Shown piece after piece: positions 1 to 8,203 of a stretch of 64,000 nt of DNA (position 1 is the first letter of the stretch; each line of letters starts with the position of its first letter). The notes below the pieces were generated by a model. That model made no database searches. It worked only from the letters and a program-made list of their open reading frames with translations, and had not been told where the DNA came from. Position numbers and translations under genes: made by a program. This stretch comes from CBDCOD01 sp965219665 (GTDB taxonomy: Bacteria; Pseudomonadota; Gammaproteobacteria; CAKMZV01): assembly GCA_965219665.1 (NCBI GenBank), contig CBDCOD010000020.1, positions 1 through 64,000 of the forward strand. The letters run 5' to 3'.

Positions 1-713
1 GGCCTCAAAAATTAAACAGGTTCCAATTTCCTGAAAGCCAAGAAATAGGTTTTACGACTATTGATACTTATTTGAATTTTGCTATTTCTTTAGCTAAAGA
101 GACTAATAACTATGCAACCATCAATTATGCAATAAAAGCTATCGCTAAAAAGGATTTATCAAAAAGAGCTACTGAACTTTATAGTAAAAAAGTGTTGTCA
201 TTATCATTAAGATATGCTTATTTACTACCACTAATTGAAAGTTATGTCTTTTCTTTTGATGATTTAATTCTGAAAAAGAAAAATTCTAAATTGATTACAC
301 TGGACGAAATAATCTTAGGTAAAGTTTACTTATATGATTTTTTTAACAAGTACCTTGGGGAACTTTTCAAATTTTCCCTTGAAAGAGGCAGTACTGACGC
401 TCTAGCTTATTGTTTTTATTTTGCAATTAAATATAAGATAAAAATTGCATATTACGAAGATACTTCCAGCGAAAAAGTGATAGAGCTAAATGATTGTATA
501 TCTATGTTGTTAGCTTGGAAATATGTGAAAGTGAATGAATTGTGTACGGAAAAATTTAAGAAAAAATTTGAAGACATTAAACAAGATGAACGAGAGCAAG
601 ATAAATTTTGGCTGTTTATATATGAATTTACTGAAAAGGAAAGCGATTTACCTGAACAACAATCTTTTTTGAAAGAACTCAAAAAAAACCAGAAATCATT
701 TATGAAGTTTTAG
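1..713 (+). CDS. C-terminal part of an unidentified AT-rich protein in a type I restriction locus (cut by window edge)
   Basis: The reading frame is open from the window edge (first full codon at 3) to TAG at 711-713, so the true start lies to the left. About 236 residues are visible. They are mostly helical, Lys- and Leu-rich, with no catalytic motif I recognise and no membrane segment. The gene is much more AT-rich than the hsdS start that follows only 3 nt later, so it is probably co-transcribed with hsdS. Its place directly before hsdS, where hsdM would normally sit, suggests an accessory defence gene inserted between hsdM and hsdS. The alpha-helical pattern resembles my memory of C-terminal regions of defence-associated reverse transcriptases (DRT/Abi type), but that is a guess. 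The catalytic half, if there is one, is outside the window. Confidence 0.6.
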   Translation, partial: PQKLNRFQFPESQEIGFTTIDTYLNFAISLAKETNNYATINYAIKAIAKKDLSKRATELYSKKVLSLSLRYAYLLPLIESYVFSFDDLILKKKNSKLITLDEIILGKVYLYDFFNKYLGELFKFSLERGSTDALAYCFYFAIKYKIKIAYYEDTSSEKVIELNDCISMLLAWKYVKVNELCTEKFKKKFEDIKQDEREQDKFWLFIYEFTEKESDLPEQQSFLKELKKNQKSFMKF

Positions 714-716
714 AGT

Positions 717-1895
717 ATGCAGTTAACACAAAAACAAAAATCAGAGGGCTGGCGCATCGTTAAATTTGGGGAGATCGCCAAAAGCGTGAGTAAGCGCGTT
801 GACCCGTCAGAAACGGAATTAGAAGTTTATGTCGGACTTGAGCACCTTGATCCTGACAATTTACGCATAACCCGTAGAGGTGTACCAAGTGTTGTGAAGG
901 GACAGAAGCTTTTGGTGAAGCCCGGCCAGATCATCTTTGGAAAACGCCGCGCCTATCAACGAAAAGTCGCCGTTGCTGATTTTGAAGGCATCTGTTCAGC
1001 GCATGCAATGGTGCTGGAAGCGATCCCAGAAGCCGTAGTGCCTGAATATCTGCCATTCTTTATGCAATCAGACATGTTTATGGAGCGTGCTGTTGCAATT
1101 TCAGAAGGCTCTTTGTCACCCACGATCAAGTGGAAAACACTTGCCAGGCAAGAATTCCCACTGCCGCCCCGCCCACGGCAGGAGGAGATAGTCATTTTAT
1201 TGAATCGTATTGAGCATGTAAGAAAAGACAATAACGACGGTGAAGCTAATTTTTCTCAACTGAGAAAAGTTCTGATTCAGGAAATTATGAAATCTGAGTG
1301 TGATCAAGTATCAATCCGAAGTATCGCAGATGTTATTGCTAGTCCAGTTAACAAGAAATCGGTTAAAGGCCAACCACCAGTTCGTTTATGTAATTACATG
1401 GATGTCTATTCCAATAACGCTATACATGGCCAAATCGATTTCATGAAGGCTACAGCGTCGAGTAGTGAAATATTACGTTTTACTCTTCAAAAAGGTGATG
1501 TTGTAATCACAAAGGACTCGGAAGACCCATACGACATTGCAACTCCATCTTTTATTGCTGAGGACATAGATAACCTTGTTTGTGGCTATCATTTGGTAAT
1601 CTTGAGACCCAAGAATAATCTGATTAATGGTCGCTTTTTATTTCACTTACTAAATAGCTACTGGGCAAGACACCGTTTCTACCCGTATGCACAAGGAACA
1701 ACCCGATATGGCATTGTTTCAGATGCATACGATAAAATTAAAGTCCCACTTCCTAGTATGGAAAAGCAAGGTGTTTATGCTGATGCACTTGATTCATTGA
1801 ATCATCAATTTGAAATCATTCGAAATAGGGACAGTATTTATAGTTCCATGCAAAGGAAAATAATAGATAGAGAATTATTAGGAGGCGCAGCATGA
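717..1895 (+). CDS. hsdS: Type I restriction-modification specificity subunit HsdS
   Basis: This 392-residue protein is the DNA-recognition subunit that pairs with HsdM and HsdR and sets the target sequence. It shows the two-half layout of HsdS: a first target-recognition domain (about residues 10-150), a conserved spacer with the PRPRQEEI helix start (about 152-190), and a second target-recognition domain (about 195-350) followed by a closing conserved helix. The start ATG lies 3 nt after the upstream gene, and the stop overlaps the hsdR start (ATGA). The second half is visibly more AT-rich than the first, which fits recombinational swapping of the second recognition domain. hsdM is not in the window and is presumably to the left. 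Family assignment is firm; the recognition sequence cannot be predicted. Confidence 0.88.
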   Translation: MQLTQKQKSEGWRIVKFGEIAKSVSKRVDPSETELEVYVGLEHLDPDNLRITRRGVPSVVKGQKLLVKPGQIIFGKRRAYQRKVAVADFEGICSAHAMVLEAIPEAVVPEYLPFFMQSDMFMERAVAISEGSLSPTIKWKTLARQEFPLPPRPRQEEIVILLNRIEHVRKDNNDGEANFSQLRKVLIQEIMKSECDQVSIRSIADVIASPVNKKSVKGQPPVRLCNYMDVYSNNAIHGQIDFMKATASSSEILRFTLQKGDVVITKDSEDPYDIATPSFIAEDIDNLVCGYHLVILRPKNNLINGRFLFHLLNSYWARHRFYPYAQGTTRYGIVSDAYDKIKVPLPSMEKQGVYADALDSLNHQFEIIRNRDSIYSSMQRKIIDRELLGGAA

Positions 1896-4800
1896 GCGGA
1901 TTTAACGAAGCCAATACCATCGAAGAAGCCATCCGCGATCGTTTGTGTGGCTTTTCTGGTCAAGGTAGGCTGCAAGTTAAACAACCGTCAGTTACATATG
2001 GAGGGTTTACTATCAGCGATTCATGGCAGTTTTTTCACAGCACAGATTTGCCGCGTGAGGCTCAGGATGTGCTGGTCGAAAGTTGGTTAAAAGAGGCGCT
2101 GTGTCGTCTGAATCCCGATATTGCCCAGACCGAAGAAAAAGCCGATGAGGTGATTTATAAACTGCGCGGTGTGTTGCTGGAGGCCAGCCATAGCGGCCTT
2201 GTTCGCGCCAATGAGCTATTTACCGAGTGGTTGCGCGGTGAAAAATCCATGCCGCTTGGCAAGGATGGCGAGCATATCACCATCAATTTGATTGATTATC
2301 ACGACATTGAAAAAAACCAGTATGTGGTGTCACAGCAAGTGCCGTTCATGGGCGCAAAAAATGCCTTCTTTGATCTGGTGCTGTATGTGAACGGTATTCC
2401 GCTGGTGGTTGGGGAAGTCAAAACACCGGTGCGCATGGCGATCAGCTGGCAAGACGGTGCCGCTGATTTTATGGGCGGTGATAAGCATTACTGGGCTAAT
2501 CAGAGCAGTTTTTTCGTGCCGAACCTTTTGTGTTTCGCCACAGAAGGTAAAACCTTTGCCTATGGTGCGGTGAATGCTGGGTTCAAACACTGGATGCCAT
2601 GGCATAAAACCACAGACGGCGATGAAATCCCGCAAAGCATGAACACGGTTCTGACCAGCGCCGAACGCCTATTGGAGCCACAAACTTTATTGGAATTGCT
2701 GCAATCTTTTGCGCTTTATTCAGCCACCAAGCTACCCAACACCAATGTAATCAAACGCATCAAGCTGTTGCCTCGCTACCCACAATATGAAGCAGCCAAG
2801 CAAATCGTTGATCGTGTAAAAAGCGGCGAAATCCGTAAAGGTCTGATATGGCACTTCCAAGGTTCCGGTAAATCCTTGCTAATGCTCTATGCGGCAAAGA
2901 TGCTGAAAGCTGATCCTGATTTGAAAAATCCAACCGTGGTGGTTGTGGTGGACCGTGTTGATCTGGATAGTCAAATCAATACCACCTTTGATAATGCCGA
3001 TGTGAAAAACGTCACCCCGGTGAAGTCCTGCAAACAGCTCTCCAAAGAGCTGGAACATGACAGTCGGAACATCCTCGTCACCACTATATTCAAATTCGAT
3101 GACGTGGAAATTGATGAGCACAACAAGGACGGCCTGAACCCACGCGAGAATATCATTGTACTGGTCGATGAAGCGCACCGCACACAAGAAGGTATGCTGG
3201 GGGAGAAAATGCGCTGGGCCTTGCCGAATGCCTATTTCTTCGGTCTAACAGGCACACCAATTTCACGAACCGACCGTAATACCTTCAAGTTGTTTGGTGC
3301 TGATGATGATAAAGGCAGATACTTAAATCGCTATTCTTATCAGCAGTCTATCCGTGATGGTGCGACCTTGCCGATGAAATTTGATCCACGGTTGGCCGAA
3401 TTGCGTGTGGATCAAAGGGCGATTGACGAAGCGTTCGATGAATTAGCGCAAGAAAATAATTTAACAAATGAAGAGAAAACACAACTGTCGCAAAAGGCTG
3501 GCAAGCTAGCACATCTACTCAAGGCTCCTAAGCGCATGGAAGCAATTGCTAACGACATACAGGAACATTTCACCAGTCATGTTGAGCCTAAAGGGCTAAA
3601 AGCTATGGTTGTTGTTTATGATCGTGAAGCCTGTGTTTTGATGTACGACTTGCTCACTCAACGCTTAGGTGAAGAGGTTTGCGAAGTGGTGATGAATGTT
3701 TCGCAAGGTTCTGTCGAAGATGAAAAAGATGACAGTAGCAAGCCTAAACCAAAAGCATCCGATTGGCTTAAGTGGCAAAAAAATAATTTACCTTTGAATA
3801 AAGAAGATTTTAAACGCTGGCAGGCGATAGACGCAAAATCTACGCAACAAGATCTGGTATTAAATCGTTATCGTGATGCCAAAGACCCGCTAAAAATACT
3901 AATTGTGACCTCAAAACTCTTAACAGGATTTGATGCACCTATTTGCTATTGCATGTATTTGGACAAACCCATTCGTGATCAGGCACTACCTCAGGCTATG
4001 TGCCGCACTAATCGCTTGTACGATGAAACGAAGCAGCATGGTTTAATCATCGATTATCTTGGCGTTTTTGAAAATTTGGCAAGAGCACTATCTTACGATC
4101 CGAAAGAAATCAAGGAAGTGTGTGAAGCACTGGATGAATACAAAAAGCAACTGCCAGTTGCTCTTGAGCAATGTTTGCGGTTCTTTGATGGCGTTGACCG
4201 CAGCGTTGGTGGATATGAAGGCTTGATTGCGGCGCAGGATTGCCTGGCATCGAATGAAGTGCGGGATGAATTTGCTGCACAGTTCAATGTTTTGAAAAAA
4301 TTGTGGGAAGCTTTGACCCCAGATCCATTTTTACAGTCATTCCAAAAGGATTATCGCTGGTTGGCGCAAGTTTATGACTCTGTGCGTCCTGTTGGTGGCT
4401 TGGGCTCACTTATCTGGCAATCACTTGGACCAGAAACCATTCGCTTGATTCATCAACATACAGATATTGATCGAATTCGTGATGATCTTGATGAGTTGGT
4501 GATTGATGAAGAATCTCTTTTTGTGCTTAGCGAAGCAGAGAAAAAGAAACGAGCAAAAAAACTTGAGATTAGCTTATTGGCTAAAGTGAAACAAAAGTCA
4601 GACGATCCACGCTATATTGAGCTGGGCGAAAGGTTGCAGCGACTGCGTGAAAAATATGAAGCTGGTGTACTGAGTTCTATCAACTGGCTTAAAGAGCTTC
4701 TCGATGCCGCTCGTGAGACTGTGCATTTAGATAATAACTCTGGGCATGATGATAAGATCGTTGAAGACAATAAAACAGCGCTGTCAGAGTTGTTCAAGGA

Positions 4801-5014
4801 AGTCAGAAACGACCAAACGCCTAAAATCATCTCACGCATCGTTGATGACATTGACAACATCGTCAAAGCAACACGTTTTCCAGGATGGCAGAACACGACA
4901 GCAGGTGGTCGTAAAATGAAGCAGGTACTGAGGAGAACGCTTTTGAAATATCAGCTGCACAAAGATGCGGAATTGTTTGAAAAAGCCTACGGCTATATAA
5001 GTGAGCATTATTGA
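1892..5014 (+). CDS. hsdR: Type I restriction enzyme motor/endonuclease subunit HsdR
   Basis: This 1040-residue, full-length HsdR translocates DNA using ATP and cuts unmodified DNA. Near the N-terminus is a PD-(D/E)XK nuclease core, with D161 and the E175-V-K177 pair (motif GEVKTP). The SF2 motor follows: Walker A FQGSGKS around residues 322-326, a DEAH box (LVDEAHR) around 425-428, LTGTPI as motif III, and a RecA2 domain with the TGFDAP and QAMCRTNR motifs. The C-terminal region is helical and would contact HsdM. The ATG overlaps the hsdS stop, so the two are translationally coupled. All key residues are present, so the gene should encode an active subunit if HsdM exists upstream. Confidence 0.93.
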   Translation: MSGFNEANTIEEAIRDRLCGFSGQGRLQVKQPSVTYGGFTISDSWQFFHSTDLPREAQDVLVESWLKEALCRLNPDIAQTEEKADEVIYKLRGVLLEASHSGLVRANELFTEWLRGEKSMPLGKDGEHITINLIDYHDIEKNQYVVSQQVPFMGAKNAFFDLVLYVNGIPLVVGEVKTPVRMAISWQDGAADFMGGDKHYWANQSSFFVPNLLCFATEGKTFAYGAVNAGFKHWMPWHKTTDGDEIPQSMNTVLTSAERLLEPQTLLELLQSFALYSATKLPNTNVIKRIKLLPRYPQYEAAKQIVDRVKSGEIRKGLIWHFQGSGKSLLMLYAAKMLKADPDLKNPTVVVVVDRVDLDSQINTTFDNADVKNVTPVKSCKQLSKELEHDSRNILVTTIFKFDDVEIDEHNKDGLNPRENIIVLVDEAHRTQEGMLGEKMRWALPNAYFFGLTGTPISRTDRNTFKLFGADDDKGRYLNRYSYQQSIRDGATLPMKFDPRLAELRVDQRAIDEAFDELAQENNLTNEEKTQLSQKAGKLAHLLKAPKRMEAIANDIQEHFTSHVEPKGLKAMVVVYDREACVLMYDLLTQRLGEEVCEVVMNVSQGSVEDEKDDSSKPKPKASDWLKWQKNNLPLNKEDFKRWQAIDAKSTQQDLVLNRYRDAKDPLKILIVTSKLLTGFDAPICYCMYLDKPIRDQALPQAMCRTNRLYDETKQHGLIIDYLGVFENLARALSYDPKEIKEVCEALDEYKKQLPVALEQCLRFFDGVDRSVGGYEGLIAAQDCLASNEVRDEFAAQFNVLKKLWEALTPDPFLQSFQKDYRWLAQVYDSVRPVGGLGSLIWQSLGPETIRLIHQHTDIDRIRDDLDELVIDEESLFVLSEAEKKKRAKKLEISLLAKVKQKSDDPRYIELGERLQRLREKYEAGVLSSINWLKELLDAARETVHLDNNSGHDDKIVEDNKTALSELFKEVRNDQTPKIISRIVDDIDNIVKATRFPGWQNTTAGGRKMKQVLRRTLLKYQLHKDAELFEKAYGYISEHY

Positions 5015-5022
5015 GAGTTATT

Positions 5023-5388
5023 ATGAAGAAATCAGACGCGATACAAAAAGTTAATGGTATTTCCAATCTTGGCCTGAACGATAGCAATACGCGTTTTGCT
5101 AACATCAACACAGCTCAGGTTAAAAATAAGAATATCTGGTGGACTGATGTGCCATCGCCTAAATTTAATAATGGATTTTATTTGTTGTTTTGCCATGAAG
5201 ATAACTCTTTAATATTGCTAAAAATACAGAGCAATGTTCTAAACTTGGACTTATTGTATTATCAAGAATCGAGGGATTGTTATAAACTTCATGTTTGTAG
5301 CGATAGAAGTGATAACCAATATATGCATGATTTAATCGGGAATGGTCAAGTGGATTTAAGTAAATTTATTTTGGAAAATTATGAGTAA
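5023..5388 (+). CDS. Small protein of unknown function between hsdR and the DUF262 gene
   Basis: I do not recognise this 121-residue protein. The ATG at 5023 follows a GAGAG ribosome-binding site and lies 8 nt after the hsdR stop; an in-frame TTG at 5011 is less likely. The product is soluble, with no signal peptide or membrane segment, and has many aromatic residues (an IWWTD motif, then a hydrophobic beta-rich middle). Its stop overlaps the start of the DUF262 gene by 8 nt, so the two are translationally coupled. That pairing suggests an accessory or regulatory partner of the DUF262/DUF1524 protein. It is AT-rich like its downstream neighbour and unlike hsdR. The gene is well supported by its tight packing; the function is unknown. 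Confidence 0.6.
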   Translation: MKKSDAIQKVNGISNLGLNDSNTRFANINTAQVKNKNIWWTDVPSPKFNNGFYLLFCHEDNSLILLKIQSNVLNLDLLYYQESRDCYKLHVCSDRSDNQYMHDLIGNGQVDLSKFILENYE

Positions 5389-7069
5389 AAAAATTAGTGG
5401 GTCAGAATACCCTTTAGAAAAAATATTCAGCTCAGATTTTGAATATCACATCCCAACCTATCAACGACCTTATTCATGGACGATTGATCAAACATCTGAG
5501 TTATTAAATGACTTATATGATTTCTATAAAACAGAATCTGAAGAAGGATATTTTTTAGGCAGTATAGTACTGATTAAGCAAGAAACTGACAAGTACTCAG
5601 AGGTCATTGACGGACAACAAAGATTAACTACCTTGACAATATTGTTTGCTACTATTTGTTCTTTGCTAAAAGAACAAGAACGTCGAATCGATATGAAAGG
5701 GTATATAACTGAGCCTGGAAGTCCGTCTAGAGGCTTAGAACCTAAGCCTCGTTTAACCTTACGTGATAGAGATAAGGATTTTTTTCAAAAATATGTTCAA
5801 GATATTAATTTTGATGAGTTGATCCGTATTGACACCAAACAACTTGAAAACGAATCTCAGCGAAATATTCAAAAAAATAGTGAGTATTTTCTGAAAGCAT
5901 TGCATAGTAAATTTGAGGAACATCCTGAACAGCTAGATGAATTTATCAGATTTCTTGTAACTCGCTGTTATTTAGTAGCTGTATCAACACCAAGTCAGCA
6001 GTCAGCCTTCCGCGTATTTTCTGTAATGAATAGCCGTGGTCTAGACTTACAACCAACCGATATTATTAAAGCAGATATTATTGGCAACATTGATCCAAGC
6101 AAACAGGATAGCTTTAATGAGCGCTGGGAAGATATGGAAGTGGAACTGGGTAGAACTGGATTTAATAATTTGTTTCAATACATTCGTATGATTTATGCCA
6201 AAGAAAAGGCAAGAAAATCACTGCTAGATGAGTTTCGTTCACATGTGTTAGATCAAATACATAATCCAGAAATGCTAATAGATGAATTACTAGAACCTTA
6301 CTCATCAGTTTTGTCAAAAATTATTCACTCTAATTATCAAGCATTAACCGATGCACAACAGACTAATAATTTTCTATATTGGCTTAATCGTATTGATAAC
6401 TCTGACTGGGTGCCCGTTGCCATGGTGTTTCTCAAGCAACATACAGATGAACCTAAGTATGTTCATTGGTTTTTTAAAAAACTGGAGCGACTTGCAGCTT
6501 ATTTGCATATTTGTTCGAAGAACATTAATGAACGTATTGAGCGTTATAAATGGGTAATACTTGATTTAGAAAAAGAAAACAGCATTGATAACCCACCTCC
6601 ATTTGTCGAACTTAACGAGCAAGAAAAAACTGCCATGAAGAGTGTATTGGCTGGAAATATCTATGAGCTATCTTCTCGTAGAAGAAATTACATCATATTA
6701 CGCTTAGATGCTTTTATTACTGATGGTGGAGCAAGATACAATCATAATATATTTACTGTTGAACATGTTTTGCCACAAACTGTGGCTGAAAATTCTGAGT
6801 GGCAAATGCTTTGGCCAGATATTGATAAGCGACAATATTGGGTGCATAAATTAGCGAACCTTGTACCACTTAACCGCAGGCGCAACTCACAAGCGCAAAA
6901 TTTTGATTTTGAAAAAAAGAAAAAAGCTTATTTTACAGGGTTGGAAAATATGAACTCCTATACCCTAACAACGCAAGTTTTGAATACCTCCGAATGGACA
7001 GAAGAACATTTGATAAGTCGGCAAGAGAAATTGTTAGAAGTATTCTCAAATCATTGGCAATTAAGTTAA
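5381..7069 (+). CDS. GmrSD-like DUF262/DUF1524 nuclease (type IV restriction-like)
   Basis: This 562-residue protein has the two-part GmrS-GmrD architecture in one chain. The N-terminal DUF262 domain has the IPTYQRPYSW motif (residues 24-33) and the ParB-like nucleotide-binding motif DGQQR (77-81). The C-terminal DUF1524 domain is a His-Me finger nuclease with EHVLPQ (461-466), HKLANLVPL around 489 and the following NS..QNF..KK..Y pattern. Characterised relatives (GmrSD, BrxU) use NTP hydrolysis to cut phage DNA carrying modified bases. It overlaps the small gene upstream by 8 nt and ends the defence gene set. It is AT-rich, which fits horizontal acquisition. No key motif is missing. The substrate cannot be inferred. 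Confidence 0.85.
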   Translation: MSKKISGSEYPLEKIFSSDFEYHIPTYQRPYSWTIDQTSELLNDLYDFYKTESEEGYFLGSIVLIKQETDKYSEVIDGQQRLTTLTILFATICSLLKEQERRIDMKGYITEPGSPSRGLEPKPRLTLRDRDKDFFQKYVQDINFDELIRIDTKQLENESQRNIQKNSEYFLKALHSKFEEHPEQLDEFIRFLVTRCYLVAVSTPSQQSAFRVFSVMNSRGLDLQPTDIIKADIIGNIDPSKQDSFNERWEDMEVELGRTGFNNLFQYIRMIYAKEKARKSLLDEFRSHVLDQIHNPEMLIDELLEPYSSVLSKIIHSNYQALTDAQQTNNFLYWLNRIDNSDWVPVAMVFLKQHTDEPKYVHWFFKKLERLAAYLHICSKNINERIERYKWVILDLEKENSIDNPPPFVELNEQEKTAMKSVLAGNIYELSSRRRNYIILRLDAFITDGGARYNHNIFTVEHVLPQTVAENSEWQMLWPDIDKRQYWVHKLANLVPLNRRRNSQAQNFDFEKKKKAYFTGLENMNSYTLTTQVLNTSEWTEEHLISRQEKLLEVFSNHWQLS

Positions 7070-7358
7070 ATCTTGACTTATGAATACTGATTATCATGGA
7101 TAACCATATTGAACAGTCAATTAAAAGCTTTGCTGGTCAAGTCACTGAAAACCTATGATAAACAAGACAAACCCCAACTACAAAAACTGTGATTTTAATG
7201 CTTGTCTGTGTTGACATGGGCATCTAATTTATTTGGGATACTCTGTTAGATTTAGTTTATCAAATCCAACGATTGACCTTCTCCCCAAAAACTGTGCCAT
7301 AGAATGGATGAGATTTCATTCACTTTATGGAAGGAGTTTACGTGTTCCTTTGAAACAG
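7070..7358. other. Intergenic stretch between the defence genes and the repeat array
   Basis: About 290 AT-rich bases follow the DUF262 stop. I see only short open frames with no ribosome-binding site or recognisable motif, for example one of about 20 codons from the ATG at 7096. I see no terminator hairpin, integrase remnant or inverted terminal repeat. The similarity to the tandem repeats starts abruptly at 7359, so the preceding bases are not part of a repeat unit. Confidence 0.5.
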
Positions 7359-7901
7359 TGGCGGTGAGAGTGGGATTGTCGGCTGCGCCGACCAAACGCT
7401 GTGCTTCTAAGGCGCGCTGCGCTTGCCAAGAAGCAAAACGCTTTTTGTCGAACCTGATTGTTGATTGTCGTGGGTTCTCATCCCACTAATGTTGATTATT
7501 TAGGTGTTTGTGGTTTTTTATGAAATGTGATGCGTATGGTGGCGGTGAGAGTGGGATTGTCGGCTGCGCCGACCAAACGCTGTGCTTCTAAGGCGCGCTG
7601 CGCTTGCCAAGAAGCAAAACGCTTTTTGTCGAACCTGATTGTTGATTGTCGTGGGTTCTCATCCCACTAATGTTGATTATTTAGGTGTTTGTGGTTTTTT
7701 ATGAAATGTGATGCGTATGGTGGCGGTGAGAGTGGGATTGTCGGCTGCGCCGACCAAACGCTGTGCTTCTAAGGCGCGCTGCGCTTGCCAAGAAGCAAAA
7801 CGCTTTTTGTCGAACCTGATTGTTGATTGTCGTGGGTTCTCATCCCACTAATGTTGATTATTTAGGTGTTTGTGGTTTTTTATGAAATGTGATGCGTATG
7901 G
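7359..7901. repeat. Three 181-bp units (type A)
   Basis: The units at 7359-7539, 7540-7720 and 7721-7901 appear identical base for base by eye, which implies recent tandem duplication or homogenisation. Compared with type B they have about 30 extra bases near the right end (a TTTAGGTGTTTGTGG-containing stretch). They also carry a different version of the large hairpin, with stem strands TGCTTCT and AGAAGCA and an inner GGC/GCC step. Confidence 0.92.
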
Positions 7902-8203
7902 TGGCGGTGAGAGTGGGATTGTCGGCTGCGCCGACCAAACGCTGTTGTTCTAACTTTCGCTGCGCTCAAGCAGAACAAAGACGCTTTTTGTCGAACCCGA
8001 TTGTTGATTGTCGTGGGTTCTCATCCCACTAATGTTGCTTGTTAGGCGATGGTGGCGGTGAGAGTGGGATTGTCGGCTGCGCCGACCAAACGCTGTTGTT
8101 CTAACTTTCGCTGCGCTCAAGCAGAACAAAGACGCTTTTTGTCGAACCCGATTATTGATTGTCGTGGGTTCTCATCCCACTAATGTTGATTATTAGGCGA
8201 TGG
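7902..8203. repeat. Two 151-bp units (type B) next to the tRNA gene
   Basis: The units at 7902-8052 and 8053-8203 differ from each other at only a few bases (for example TTGCTTGTTAGG versus TTGATTATTAGG). They share with type A the tRNA-derived start, the GTCGGC/GCCGAC hairpin and the T-arm-like hairpin. Their large hairpin has stem strands TTGTTCT and AGAACAA with an inner CTT/AAG step. It pairs as well as the type A hairpin although the sequence differs on both strands. Confidence 0.92.

Larger units (their letters stand above)
7359..8203. repeat. Tandem repeat array derived from the 3' end of tRNA-Ser
   Basis: Five head-to-tail units fill the space between the defence genes and the tRNA-Ser gene. 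Unit starts are 7359, 7540, 7721, 7902 and 8053, with the tRNA gene at 8204 taking the same place in the sixth period. Each unit begins with TGGCGGTGAGAGTGGGATT, which on the minus strand is the last 19 bases of tRNA-Ser including its CCA. Each unit then has a GTCGGC-TGC-GCCGAC hairpin, a second larger hairpin, a CGCTTTTTGTCGAAC segment and a T-arm-like GTGGG-TTCTCAT-CCCAC hairpin. On the minus strand the array lies directly downstream of the tRNA and could be transcribed with it. The E. coli tyrT locus has a comparable architecture, with tandem units of about 178 bp carrying the tRNA-Tyr 3' end (rtT RNA). No credible protein is encoded. Confidence 0.95.

Noticed and set aside
7304..7489. A 61-codon open frame running into the first repeat unit
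   Set aside because: It has no family motif and most of it is tRNA-derived repeat and hairpin sequence; the same frame is not kept as a gene in the other units.
8040..8060. GTTAGGC-like sequence suggesting integron attC sites in the array
   Set aside because: There is no matching inverse core site, no gene cassettes and no integrase; the unit boundaries follow the tRNA 3' end instead.
7359..8203. CRISPR array
   Set aside because: Units are 151-181 bp and repeat as a whole; there are no short repeats with unique spacers and no cas genes.
7359..8203. Retron-type msr-msd non-coding RNA
   Set aside because: No reverse transcriptase is adjacent and the repeats clearly derive from tRNA-Ser; the possible reverse transcriptase remnant at the left edge is a guess and 6.6 kb away.
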